From Astrocystis sublimbata (taxonomy: Eukaryota > Ascomycota > Sordariomycetes > Xylariales > Xylariaceae): a stretch of 64,000 nucleotides of DNA. The DNA lies in contig JAJNNY010000053.1 of NCBI GenBank assembly GCA_022453515.1, positions 1 through 64,000 of the forward strand, written 5' to 3'. Below, piece after piece: positions 34,682 through 45,656 of this stretch (the stretch's first letter is position 1; each line of letters opens with the position of its first letter). The notes under the pieces were generated by a model. It was not told where the DNA came from. It did not search any database and saw nothing but the letters and a program-made list of their open reading frames with translations. A program made the position numbers and the translations under genes.

Positions 34682-36307
34682 TTACGCCGACCAATGGCGA
34701 GAAAAGTCTCGTCGGGCATGGCCAGTGACGCGCGCAGCTCGAACTTTCAAGAAGCCTTGGACTGACGTGACGGGCATGAACGAAGTCGGGAATGGGACTT
34801 CAGAGGAAGTCACAGTCGTGGGTAGCTGATTGTTCACGGTTGTTGTTGTTGGCTGAGCGGCCACACTGGTTGCCTCGGACGTTGGCTGGGAGCTGGCGGT
34901 TGATGACGCAAGCCCAGAGGTGACTGTTGAGAATGTAGACTCCGAAGTGACTACCGATGATGCAAACTCAGAGCTAACTGCTGACGATGAAGACCCAGAG
35001 GTGACAGTTGAAGTTGCAGCTGACGATGCAGAAGTGACCACCGCCGATGTAGACTCAGAGGTAGCTGCTGACGATGTAGACCTAGAGGCGATTGTTGACA
35101 ACGAAGGACCCGAGGTTGCAGCTGATGATGCAGAAGTGACCGCCGCTGATGTAGACTCCGAGGTGCCTGCCGACGTTGCAGGCTCAGAACTAGATGTGGT
35201 TGTAGTAGTAACATCTTCATCGCTATCACTGGCATCCCTCGTGACCGTGTAAAACTGGGTTATTGTTTCGGGTGCTGCAGTGACAGTAGCCTCATTGTTG
35301 TTGCTGGCACCTTGAGTGACAGTGTAGAACTGAGTGACAGTCTGAGGCTCGGCCGTAACTGTAACAGTCTCGACATGGCCGTGATGTCTGTGCTTGGTGG
35401 TAGAAGTGGCTGGTTCCGATGAGCCGGTAGCGTCTCCGAGACCAGTGGGTGCAGGAGGGCTGTTCGTACCGACGCCGAGAGCGGTCGCCTCAATGAGGTT
35501 GTGCACTTGCGAGGAGATGGCTGCACTTGCGGCGTCATTGTTCAAGCCAAATTTGATGCCTGGACGGCCGTTCACAGATGCGCCCTTGACTGAACCTGAG
35601 AGGTCGATCTGTGCGCACGAGGTGTAGATCTCTGTCACGTTCTCTGAGTCGGAGATGATTCTGGGCCAATCCCACACCCACATCAACGTGTATACGCCAT
35701 GAGAGGGCAAGTCTGTCGGCAATTGGATGTCGGTTTGGCAAGGCAACTGGTTGACGCCGTACTTGGACTGACGTTGTTGTGTGATGGGGTTTCCGGGGTT
35801 ATCTTGGAAGCATTGGCCATCGTCGAAGTAGTGCGTGGCGAGTAATTTGCCCTTGCCGTTGCCGCCCTTGCCATCGGCAGTCCATGAATTCAACACATCG
35901 TTGATGCCATCGTCATCTTTGTGGTGCTCAGTGCCGTAGACGTACACATTGCCACCGCGATACGGTCTGAGAGTCAGCTCTGGCTGCGTGACATGGCCGT
36001 TTTCTTGATATTGTAACGCAATGTAATCGCCGGCGGCAGCTTGAAGAGGAGGGTACTGGTGCTGATCGCTAGACGACAACGGCTTGCAGATGGCTGGATT
36101 CGTCGAGGTGTCTAGTATCTTAGTCTGGTGCTCATCATCTGATATGCCTGCAGTCCTGGGAAGGTAACCGATGGGATAGCCTGGATCCCCAGTGAAGGTG
36201 CCGGTGGAACTGATATGGTAAATGAATTCAACCCAGGTATGCGCAATGGCCGGTTGTGCTGTGGCCAGCAGCGATATGGCGGCGACTGTTACGCCTTTAA
36301 GACCCAT
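34682..36307 (-). CDS. Secreted protein, N-terminal His (LPMO-like candidate) with Ser/Thr-rich tail
   Basis: Intron-less 541-aa ORF. The signal peptide (residues 1-22, cleavage after AIA) leaves a mature N-terminus starting with histidine (H23, HTWVEF). The globular domain, residues 23 to about 255, has fungal motifs I associate with the DUF7492 group: GDPGYPIGYLPR, YIALQYQENGHVTQ (H105), GGNVYVYGTEH, the ATHYFDDGQCFQDNPGNPI segment and YTLMWVWDWPR. After a linker come two near-repeats (TVTA-x-PxTxTQFYTVT) and about 130 residues of Ser/Thr/Ala repeats, likely O-glycosylated. The end lacks a hydrophobic GPI-type tail. An N-terminal His plus an internal GHV histidine resembles the copper-binding histidine brace of lytic polysaccharide monooxygenases, but no known AA family assignment is claimed. 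It probably acts outside the cell or in the wall. Confidence 0.82.
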   Translation of the reverse strand: MGLKGVTVAAISLLATAQPAIAHTWVEFIYHISSTGTFTGDPGYPIGYLPRTAGISDDEHQTKILDTSTNPAICKPLSSSDQHQYPPLQAAAGDYIALQYQENGHVTQPELTLRPYRGGNVYVYGTEHHKDDDGINDVLNSWTADGKGGNGKGKLLATHYFDDGQCFQDNPGNPITQQRQSKYGVNQLPCQTDIQLPTDLPSHGVYTLMWVWDWPRIISDSENVTEIYTSCAQIDLSGSVKGASVNGRPGIKFGLNNDAASAAISSQVHNLIEATALGVGTNSPPAPTGLGDATGSSEPATSTTKHRHHGHVETVTVTAEPQTVTQFYTVTQGASNNNEATVTAAPETITQFYTVTRDASDSDEDVTTTTTSSSEPATSAGTSESTSAAVTSASSAATSGPSLSTIASRSTSSAATSESTSAVVTSASSAATSTVTSGSSSSAVSSEFASSVVTSESTFSTVTSGLASSTASSQPTSEATSVAAQPTTTTVNNQLPTTVTSSEVPFPTSFMPVTSVQGFLKVRAARVTGHARRDFSRHWSA

Positions 36308-36810
36308 TGTTGTGAATAGAGAAAGAAGAGGATGATGAGAAGTGAATAATGACTCGAGACTCGCCCGCGAGACCGAGGTAGAAGAGGAATCGGCGCGGCC
36401 GATGTAAAAGGGTACCGTGTATGGCCGTCGATACTGAAGTTACTCGGTGTTGAGGTAGTGTGAGATGAGACAAGGTGGCATGCAGAGGCTGCGAGAAGAA
36501 CAAAGGATATGCGGCTGGCGCGCAATTCTATAAAAATCGGGGTATGAAAAGCTGGGCTGGAGAAAGATGTAGAATTGGACGGGTGTGTTTGCCAATGCGA
36601 TGTGCAGTGTCAATCGTTTGGTGACACTGGTTGAATAAGAATGGAATCGAGACGAATCAAATCATGGATGTCTTTCAGCGTCCCAGACTTGTGGTACTGG
36701 CACCAGACAAGAAAGCTTTTGAACGAGGAACAACGATTAATCAGGCGCTATTCACTCTGTGCTTAGTCAAAGACCACAAGAAACGAAACAATGGCAAAAA
36801 GGCGGCACCA

Positions 36811-36844
36811 GAAAGAAGAAGAAGAAGAAAAAGAAGAAGAGAAG
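36811..36844. repeat. GAA-rich microsatellite
   Basis: Purine-only run of GAA/GAAA units, about 34 bases, 0.5 kb upstream of the secreted-protein ATG. Confidence 0.85.
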
Positions 36845-36870
36845 CGTGTGTGGTACTCGTATCTCGACTT

Positions 36871-36906
36871 GGGTGTGGTGTGGTGTGGTGTGCGCGTGTG
36901 CGTGTA
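36871..36906. repeat. GTGTG / GTGGT microsatellite
   Basis: Short imperfect GTGTGGT and GTGCG repeats, about 36 bases, just beyond the GAA tract. Confidence 0.8.
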
Positions 36907-39839
36907 AGTCAAGGCCTGGTATAATACAGGTATAACAATTTCAAGTGCCAAGGAAGAGCGCCGAACAGGGCAAGGATGCCGAACGTGTGACTGACAGACG
37001 AGCAACCTAATAAGTTGGAGTGTATGAAGACTTGGCGATCAAGCATGAACACTTGGGCGACATCTGGCTGCGGTGAGCCTCCTTCTTATTATCGTAGAGT
37101 CTAGATCTCTCATGTTGGTGGTATGGGTCGGGCTATCTGTCAACCTGAAGCTAATAGTCCTCACCGTAAGGTTCGGTGGCCCAGCCCAGCCACTCCGGCG
37201 CCTCTTGCAACACTGCAGAGAATGACATATCCAGAGTGCAAGTGCCAAATGCGCCTCATGCCCACCAGAGACCCGCGAAAAGGCCTTACACGCTCGGCTA
37301 GCTGGCTATGCGTTCTCTCCGGGGCCGATAGTCGCCAACATGATATTATCGTGGGCTCTGATCAGTTCACTCGGAAGTGGGCGCGGTGGGGCATGGCAAG
37401 ATCCTCTTCACCACGGTATCCTGGGCTACGAGCTGCACGACGGGCTAGAAATGTTTCTTGGAAAAAATGGGACGTTTGAAGACAGAGGCCATCTCGCCAT
37501 GTGCGCCAAAGGTCCAAGCTGGGCCCAGGGTTTTGGTGTTGCGAGAGGGCGAAGACAAGGATAGAGCATGGATGGTGGGTGGATGTGGATGGATGTGGGG
37601 AGACCGGACGGAGATTGCCCAATTGTCTACCTCGGGAAGCGCTGATTGGCCATCGGGCGCCAGCGATGCAACAGTTAGCGCGGCTTACAGGGACTTCAGG
37701 TCTGATCAGGAGCTTCGCGCGGGTAGCCAAAGTACCTAGAGATGCACGGGCCCGTTCGTTTGGCTGCAGATGTCGTTCTTGCGGTTGTAACAGTGGCTAG
37801 GTACATTGCTCATCAATCTCGCTAGCCACTTCGCTCGTGAGGTACCTACGGCTGGCTACCTGCATCTGCTCCACAGTTAGCCTTCGCCAGTCTCCCACCA
37901 CGCCCACTGTAATTCCCCGTGGCGCCCAACCCTGCTCAACTCTTTTCTCCGCCAACCAATTCTCGTGGTTACCCCTCGCTTGTAACCAGCGCAAGTGACC
38001 CACGCCCATTCGTTGTGGCGGCTATTGCTTAGGTCACACGGCTATGGCCTCGATGGCCACACTTCTGCGACCGTCTTTCCTTTTTAGTGCCTCAACTTCG
38101 GACGGTCCAAGGCGCACATTGGTCGTCGATGCACGAAACGCCAACGTCCTGGCCGACTAGAGTAGCACACGAAACCTCGGGGCCGCACAAGTTGCGCGCG
38201 CCTATTTGCCAGTCGATGGCATTGAGTGAGCATGGCCAAAACCAGCTCTGGAGTCTTGATCTTCTTCTGCTAGTACCCCACTCGAGCGTCTACCTCAATG
38301 ACGGCGCTTCTCGTTTCTATTCTCACCGGGGCACTTATAATTAGCTCTTCATGATCGCAAACCTATCCCGCACGGAATCGCTTCTTTCCTTCGAGAGGTT
38401 CCCGCTCGATAACAGGATTATGGAAAGTTCTTCTTCACGCTCTCTCATGCCTTCGGTCGCAAGAGCCCCCTCCCGCAACAACTCTTTGTGACGAGGTAGG
38501 TAGCTGTGCCGTCTATGGTGTTTCATGGTCAAGCTTCGTTTAGGCTCAACACGTGTAGTGGAGACCTATTGGCCAATATTCTCCGTCTGATCTTCCTTGC
38601 ATTTTTCTGACGCCAATACTTCCCTACATCAATCTCGAACATGGGACGCGCTACTAAAAGTTCTGGTCAAATCGATTAGAGTTGAACGCAACCACACCTC
38701 TTTACGTTAGGTACACTTCGCGAGGAGGCTCACCTTAGAAAACCTCCGACTTTCATTCACATCGGAGGCCGTGCAGCAAGTCCTGTACTTTTCCCTGATA
38801 TGTTGTCAGATCTGAATTACATCTCAAAACTCAATTACTGACATTTTCGGTTGGTATCAGCAGCCACCAGCTATCACCGGTCCTAGTCTAACGCCTCGTC
38901 CCAATTGACTGTCTCTTGCCTCCACAACGCTTGGTGTTTCAGATGACAGCGATCGCCACATGCTTGTTTAGCCACCTATTCCTTATTTATGCCACATGCC
39001 GCCACCTACAGTAGTTACCCCAGACGATCATTTGTTTCCTTCGGCACACTCGGTTGCCAATTAAAACGGCCTGTTGATCCACTTATGAGTCTCGAGCTGG
39101 TTCTTGCCCAGACCTACAACCTACATTACATAGGGGTTCTGCAATCGCTTTCTAAGGCTCCGTGTCTGTGGTATTACACCGTCCATGGTGGTTTGGTAAT
39201 ATGCATCTGAGACACTATCTTGATTTTAAATCTTGGTCAACAGAGGCCAATCCATGAATTTCTTCTCGAATCTCGCGCGTATAATCGTTAATTTTAAATT
39301 CTATTAAGAAATGAAATGGCACAGTGACTAGATAATTACCCAACTAACGCAGTCCTAGCTTCTATGCCGGACCTGTACAGATACTTACCCCAATGGGACT
39401 ATATTGTGAAACAAAGGATCCAGAATACCACGACTGAAGCCTGATGAATGTCCTAGCAGCTGTTAGCATAGTATAAGCGCGATAATTGGTACGTGTCTTT
39501 CCGACGAGGTATAGACCCTCATCAGTTCAATTGCTCTTGGAGTCGTCCATTGCACTTCAATACGTTTTCCACAAAGAACATGTGACAAGACTTGATGGAT
39601 AGAAGGTGAACAATATGTTTGTATATGTGATATACAATGATAAAATAGCTGTATCGCAACATTACCTTTGTTATCAGAACACTCAGTACACTTAGATGTA
39701 TATATAAAGATGTGTACATAAAGTGTCGTCTTTCTCATATTAAACCCTACTAACACTGACAACTTCTTACTTTCTCACCCTGAAACCCTTGTTTGATCGA
39801 TCACAAACACCAAGCCCTAAAATCTCGCAAACACAATTC

Positions 39840-40133
39840 ATGATGGATTCCTCCACAAGTGAGCCGGTTTCCGGCAGAAACACCAGTATCGAGGCTACAG
39901 TCGAGTGGGAATGTTGCTTTACCGGAACTATGGTTGAGCTAGTAATGTACGCCCTTACTGTCATCTTTGTCCTCATCATCCTTTGTAATTTTGCACCGGT
40001 CCTACTGGTCTTGGCTATCTCCCACAAAATTGTACAATTTGGCATCTACGTGGTCGAACGCGTCATTTTTTTTGTCTTTATTCTTTTGGCTATCTGTTAT
40101 TTACTGGCAGGAGTTTTCAATCGCCCATGGTAG
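39840..40133 (+). CDS. Small membrane protein, 97 aa, two predicted TMs
   Basis: Intron-less ORF beginning at tandem ATGs (39840, 39843). A 32-residue hydrophilic, Ser/Glu-rich N-terminus is followed by a hydrophobic stretch (LVMYALTVIFVLIILCNF, continuing to VLLVLA), a short amphipathic link (SHKIVQFGIYVVERV) and a second hydrophobic helix (IFFVFILLAICYLLAGVF). No family is recognised. The strong hydrophobic organisation argues against a random ORF, but no intron or homologue supports it. Confidence 0.45.
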   Translation: MMDSSTSEPVSGRNTSIEATVEWECCFTGTMVELVMYALTVIFVLIILCNFAPVLLVLAISHKIVQFGIYVVERVIFFVFILLAICYLLAGVFNRPW

Positions 40134-40615
40134 TTAGCTATGACTTAGGTATTGCTTGCCACGCGAGCTCCAGATGTGTCAACTGGTTTGTGCCAATACT
40201 TACGAAATTATTATTCGTCCTTATCCTTCATTTGTTCGCGAGATAGTTAGTCTATAGTTGAATCTAAGCAGACATACAAAGCTCGTTTTCGCCCAAAGTC
40301 ATGTTCAAACTTAATCATTGCGAGTAAATCAACTGCACACAACAATGAGCAACAGCCATCTGATTTTCGAAGACCTTGCAATTGTTGAATGAGGCTTGAA
40401 TTATAATCAGTGAATGGCGTAAAGCTCTGAATATTCATACACACGCCTTCTGAGGGCCATACCTCCGAGAGGCGACTTAACACCGTCGATTCTGATGCAC
40501 TATCGTAGACATTTCTCAATTTGACTTCGATCCGCTTCCTGTCGCTTTCGAAGATCAACCCTCATCAACCTGTGTATTGAAATGTCACGCCTTGTCCCCT
40601 GCCACCATAACCTAT

Positions 40616-40897
40616 TCATTCGGCTATTGGATTGTCAAATGGATTCGCTTTCATGCATATCTCTCTGATCTGATTCCACTTAATTTCCTCGAGCCTGGCA
40701 AGCTCGGCCTCGATCTCAGCAGTGTAGTTAAGATACGTGGGCGTGGTACGTGTCTTGGACAATAGAAGTGCCAGTCGTCTCTCATCTAACGGGGATAGAT
40801 CGTAACACCCAAACTCTCGATAAACATTCGCAACGCCGATGGACACCGAAGGATAGCTGATGGGGCCTTGGTAGGGAGGTGCTGGCAGTCGTGGCAT
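40616..40897 (-). CDS. Small hypothetical protein, 93 aa
   Basis: ATG-initiated 93-codon ORF with protein-like composition: a Pro-rich start (MPRLPAPPYQGP), then ANVYREFGCYDLSPLDERRLALLL and a C-terminal amphipathic helix (EIEAELARLEEIKWNQI). Another open frame on the same strand just downstream (40247-40558) could be a second exon, but I found no donor that avoids the stop at 40616. Function unknown. Confidence 0.4.
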   Translation of the reverse strand: MPRLPAPPYQGPISYPSVSIGVANVYREFGCYDLSPLDERRLALLLSKTRTTPTYLNYTAEIEAELARLEEIKWNQIREICMKANPFDNPIAE

Positions 40898-41829
40898 TCT
40901 GATGGCTTCCTTCCTTGGTGATAAGGGTTTTAGGCGGAATTGTGATCGATGAGAAAGGCGGTAAGCTGACTATGGTGCGATTGTTTGCTAGTGTATTGCT
41001 GAGCGCTAGTATAGTTATAAATGTCGTTGTGATGTCTACACATTCAAAGAAATATTGAAGACAGTGTGGATGAAGGAGGCCAATACCAGTATAAAGTAGT
41101 AGCAATTGCAGCTGCTGGTGATGAATGCAAATGGCCCTTGCTTCTCATTTTTCAGTAATATTAGGTTGCCATTCTTCTTTTGGCACTTTGGTCACACTCT
41201 ACATCTTATGTCAGCATATTGCACATGTGGTGTGAGTAAGGCAACGAAATTGAACCAATGATAGACAACACAAATGTTTTAGATTCGTGTTACTGTAATG
41301 AGGAAAGTGCCGCTCGATATTGCACGTGAAGATGTTCAGCTACTCAGTTGACTCTTAAGGGAGACTTGGCCGCGTATACCAAATATCCCAAAGTCTATGA
41401 TGATGCCGATAGATTATAACGAGGGATATGCTCAGAACATCGTTTTCCAAGTAGTCTGGAAATTATAATTAGTATAGCGCTCCGAGCTCAAAGCTGCAAG
41501 CTGCCCACCCTCAGCTGAGACGTGTTGGCCATGATCGTACGACCAAGAATCGCATCCCTGTGTCGGAGTATCTGATTGATACACTGATGAAATAATCGCT
41601 TTCAACGCCAGTATCACATATATCATTGATTCGTCAATACAATTCTATTTGGGGACCATATACACTGACATATCCCGCCATGCGCTACATCTGTGGCTGG
41701 CAAACAACAGCTCATCCCGGGATTCCAACATTACGAAATTCCTCGTAATTAGTCCTGTGACACAATGAAAAAGTCTCTCCTCGTTTGAGAGAGGACGGAC
41801 CTAAAGCATCCGTCCAGCCCTTCGGCCAT
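40898..41829. other. Intergenic 40.9-41.8 kb
   Basis: No supported gene. A short hairpin (tctctc-ctcgttt-gagaga, near 41774) lies just downstream of the EEP gene stop. Confidence 0.4.
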
Positions 41830-42864
41830 CTACAGACGTATGGAATTCTTCCAGCTAAAGACTGCTTTGATACCAAGATGATCAGTGACCCAGGCCTTCT
41901 CAAACCCCAATGCCAGTAGTTGATCTCTCTGCTTCTTCCTGTCTGCTTGCACCTCCACATCCGCACCGAACCTCTCGAAGCTCAAAAGTTTGAGGTTGCC
42001 GCCGCAGAAGTATGCCTTATCCATCCGCGAGCCACCGAATCGCTCGCGCAGGTCTCGAAGCGCCTGTTGCCCCCATGTGTGGCCCTCATCGCTATCCTCT
42101 CGCCCCCCAAGCTCGAGAAAGGCGTCCTTGAGACCGTTGTCGGCATGCAGGAGCTTGTCAAAGGGCTGAATGGCATTGAAATCGCCCATGGTGATCGCAC
42201 TGGACACGCTGTCCGCCCGCATGTGCGTACTGATGATCTGGACTTGGGACGGGCGGAGTGGGGGATCCGGTGCAAGCGACTCGAGGTGCGAATTGCCTAG
42301 TCGGACAATAGTTCCAGCAGCCGGAAGTACTACATCGACGAAGAGTGCATCTCGCTCCTGTTGGGTCTTGGAGTAGTGGACGCGAAAGCATGAGACGACA
42401 TCAAGCCGACGGTCAACTAGCGTCGCCACACCATACGCGTCGGACGCCCAAGACGATGAATCAAGGTCTGTCATGTAGAAGCTGTCCCGAACCCATTTAT
42501 GGCGACTGATTGTCGCAAGGTCGGACGGGATACATTCTTGCAGATTGATGACGACGGCCGTTGCTGATGGCGAGGGTAGTTGGCTCAATAGCTTCTCAAG
42601 GTGGGCAAGTGCCGCCTCCATGCGCGACTCGGCAAACGGGAGCATGGAATCAATGTTCCAGCTGTAGAAAGCTAGGGAGGAAATGTTGCCCGAAGTTTGC
42701 TGGTGAACACCATTTGCAGTAGAGGCAGACTTCCACGCCTCTTCTTCAGCGTCCCATGAATAGAAGCGCTGAGCCCACGGCTCATCCAACTTCCACGGGA
42801 GAGCTCCTGGATTCTTTTTCAGTGCTACGGCTTCCTGAAACGCTTTCTGGACCCTTTTCTCCAT
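41830..42864 (-). CDS. Endonuclease/exonuclease/phosphatase (EEP) family, TDP2-like
   Basis: Intron-less 344-aa protein with the full set of metal-dependent EEP phosphodiesterase motifs, in the variant seen in tyrosyl-DNA phosphodiesterase 2-like fungal proteins. These are SWNID (N70), INLQEC (E110), GNSHLES (residues 190-196), TMGDFNAI (D228, N230), DEGHTWG (259-265), SRMDKAYFCG (279-288) and VTDHLGIK (D328, H329). The N-terminal 60 residues are a basic/aromatic extension. TDP2 removes topoisomerase-2 tyrosine adducts from DNA 5' ends; relatives act on other phosphodiesters, so the substrate is not certain. No TM or signal peptide; expected cytosolic or nuclear. The ATG 42864 has a good context. 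The neighbours are unrelated. Confidence 0.88.
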   Translation of the reverse strand: MEKRVQKAFQEAVALKKNPGALPWKLDEPWAQRFYSWDAEEEAWKSASTANGVHQQTSGNISSLAFYSWNIDSMLPFAESRMEAALAHLEKLLSQLPSPSATAVVINLQECIPSDLATISRHKWVRDSFYMTDLDSSSWASDAYGVATLVDRRLDVVSCFRVHYSKTQQERDALFVDVVLPAAGTIVRLGNSHLESLAPDPPLRPSQVQIISTHMRADSVSSAITMGDFNAIQPFDKLLHADNGLKDAFLELGGREDSDEGHTWGQQALRDLRERFGGSRMDKAYFCGGNLKLLSFERFGADVEVQADRKKQRDQLLALGFEKAWVTDHLGIKAVFSWKNSIRL

Positions 42865-44214
42865 GGTTGAATTGATTTATTGAAGAACAATGATTCGGCG
42901 ATTGGTGGAGGGCAAGAGGACCGTTAGACATTAGGTAGAATAGCGGGGAGCTTTGCGCTTTTGACTTGAACCAACACTCAAAGTGGTTTGTTGCTAACGT
43001 AAGCATCATACTGAGTACCCGGATTTATGACATACAAGCGAGACGTGTCATGGTGGGCAAGATGGCACCACCGTTAAGCCTCACTTTGGCCCCCAATAAG
43101 ATCTCCGTTCTCAGTACAGATCTCTATATGTTCCAAGCATGCACATATTAAATCCAGACTGGAAGGGTGAGATCGGGTGAAGTCCCGTCGGGGATTGTTT
43201 CAATGCAACATCGGGCTTTGGATATACCTACTATACCTAGGTACATCTAGGTGAGAGGAGGAGGCTTCGTTGTGCTGACGTGAATCGACAGCGCGTCTGG
43301 GATACACCATGGCTTAGCCTGCCATGCAGACGCCAGCTGCAGCAACTTGCAGCCCGACGTCACATTCAGTTAGGGTACACCCGGACCCTGTCAATATCGG
43401 CCTGAGAACTGCCCCATTTCGCGTTGTCGGCAGGCTGGCGGTGCTCATACTGCATGAGAAGGACTTGTGACCGGATGACCGTTAGTTATGGAGGCATAGT
43501 GATGGTCTATAAAGGGGGTGGGCTGGAGGGCGGCATGTTGAATCGCGGTTACCCGCCTCAGCCTGCCTTACACCTACCGCCCCATGAGCTGGCCTACCCC
43601 AATTCGCCGCGCCTGCATCCATTGCCATCGCCCCAGCGGGGATCCTTTAGCCACTGGAACTTCATTTGGACTTCCGCGAAGCCAATGCACTAGACTCTGA
43701 ACGGTGGTCCTCGATGTCTTGCGGTAGTGGGCTAGCCAGTCGTGACTTATGAGGAGGAAGAATTGAGTTCCCCATTCCCACCGACATATACACACCTACA
43801 TGTCAGGCTAGCGTGGGTAGGGCGACGAGACATTGAGTTTGTCCCCTGCGGGCCGGTAAAGATGAAGGGGATTACACAAGAACGAGAGTTACTAGCATTG
43901 CAAGATACTATAGGGCTACCCATGAAAGATTTCGACGCACTTCGCTAGAAGCTGTATGAATATTGATTTCTCTCAAACAAAAATGGTTTCAAGGTCCATT
44001 TGCAGTCAAAGGAATGAAATTAAGGAAGTTGTGACTATCGAAAACTGTCGAGTACAGTGACATTCATAAAGAGTGACCCATGGAATATCTAACAGTGTGC
44101 TCCTACATGCCGCCTCGTATTGTCGTACACATAGATCCTTCCATACTAACTGTCTTTACAATCTTGTTTTGCCATCCATAATTAAGGAAAACCTGTTCGA
44201 CCGGCGTGGAGCTA
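42865..44214. other. Intergenic 42.9-44.2 kb
   Basis: Contains a TACCTAGGTAC palindrome at 43234-43244 and no supported gene. ORFs at 43424-43693 (+) and 43742-43948 (+) lack features. Confidence 0.4.
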
Positions 44215-45656
44215 CTAAACAGAATCAGAATGCATAAGGTGATCTTTGTATACACCACCAGACTCATGTGTATCCAGTCGTTCGGCTTGACCACATGATT
44301 CAATGAGATGTGCATGAGTGTCTGTATCTCGTGTCCTAGTTCTAGACTGAACCCATGTTCGTAATGAGGTAGTCATCTTTCTCAGCATAGAAGTTTCCGA
44401 GAACGCCCTAGGAACACCAGGTAGACAATAGACGAGAATAATCGCAGACATCTCGGTGATGCATCCTATCGACAAGCCGGAAACCTGGTACAGCCAGTCT
44501 GGGGCATGTACGTAGCCGACGGTAACTCCTAGTCGAAAGCCAGCAGCGACGATCGCTCTAGTTAAGCACAAGTGTGAGCTGGGGAAAAGGTACTTGAAGT
44601 GGAAGTACATAAAGCATAGATATCAAAGGGAGGAGACGGGGAAGGGAGCACGGATAATTACTCACACTAAGCCTGTAGCAAATGTGATAGCGATACCGAT
44701 TCTGCGTTTCCATGACATGTGCAGACTCCAGATAACCTTTTGCGGCAACAGAAGGAGCAAGACATCGGAAATGAAATTGAATATACCGATAGCGAGATTG
44801 AGAGGTCTCCCGTTATAGCAGACTCCAGGGACCGTCTTGTCCCAGATTCGCTCAAAGGGCACGCATAAAAGGTTGGTTGCAACGTCGGCTGAGAGGTCAA
44901 CCAACAGGTTGATCCACAAAAGTATCTGGCAGCACCACTACCGAGCATTATAATCAAATTAGCCCTGTGTTTAATCTCACTTTCATGGGTATAGGGGCTC
45001 AGATATCATACATAAAAGACTCCACGTGTCCCTTTCGGCGCAAAAATTCGAATCCACTGCAAAAGGATAGAGACTTTGACGATGGCTAGAGTAATGATGT
45101 AGAATGTGGCGCCAAATTGGAGAATCTGTTTCAAGGTTATTGGGAAGAATCGGAGATCGTGATGATGAACACGTACATGCTGAGCATCAGACACTTGCCT
45201 CACAGTCGCATTCCATTGATGTACGAAAAGGCCGACACTGTTGACGACATGGTATACATCGTAAAGGTAGACGATATATGTGCCCTAGTTGACGACATTA
45301 GCAAGCATTCAAGAGACGTTTCGCAATTTGTCGATAAATCACACCAGCTTACGTATCCTATGATAATGAGGACTAATGTGTTGTCAGCTTTGAAAGTCCA
45401 CACTACCTGGCAGACAAAATTGTGCTATCTTACTATCATCCACAGCAATCATCTTCAAAATGAAAAATCTTGCATAGCTTCGCAATAGGAGTGCTAAAGT
45501 GACCAAAGTGAGCAATATCGGAATCAAACTCTGAGCAACATTGTTGCTGTTTGGCGGGTTCTCAAAGTTGGGCTCAACCCCTGGGGGAGGTGGGAGAGAT
45601 GGGGAATTGAGGAAGTCATTCCGCTGATCGGGAGTAAGCTGAGTTGGAGTGGTCAT
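44215..45656 (-). CDS. Rhodopsin-fold integral membrane protein (SAT5/PTH11-like)
   Basis: Second member of the fungal rhodopsin-domain family (PF20684 type). Six or so exons on the minus strand. The Pro/Asn-rich N-tail (MTTPTQLTPDQRN) leads into TM1 and the LLRSYARFFILKMIAVDD motif. A tiny exon (I)LIIIGY follows, then GTYIVYLYDVYHVV, the TM3/4 part (ATFYIITLAIVKVSILLQWIRIFAP), LLWINLLVDLSADVATNLLCVPFERIWD with the Cys/Trp loop, CYNGRPLNLAIGIFNFISDVLLLLLP, WKRRIGIAITFATGLV and VAIVAAGFRLG. An acidic, His/Thr-rich C-tail follows. The splice acceptor before the small exon is ambiguous (TTCAAAG or CATTAG). Hallmarks match the gene at 7214, but the two are divergent. Role unknown; such proteins are often membrane receptors or metabolite-cluster accessories. 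Confidence 0.8.

Larger units (their letters stand above)
36308..39839. other. Intergenic 36.3-39.8 kb
   Basis: 3.5 kb without a supported gene. It contains the secreted protein's promoter, two simple-sequence tracts (36811-36844 and 36871-36906), several TACCTA/GGTA words (37730-37850), and moderately AT-rich DNA from 38.6 to 39.8 kb. ORFs at 37039-37800 overlap in several frames and are probably spurious. Confidence 0.4.

Noticed and set aside
40247..40558. Second exon of the 93-aa protein at 40616
   Set aside because: No GT donor before the stop at 40616-40618 allows in-frame joining, and it has no ATG of its own.
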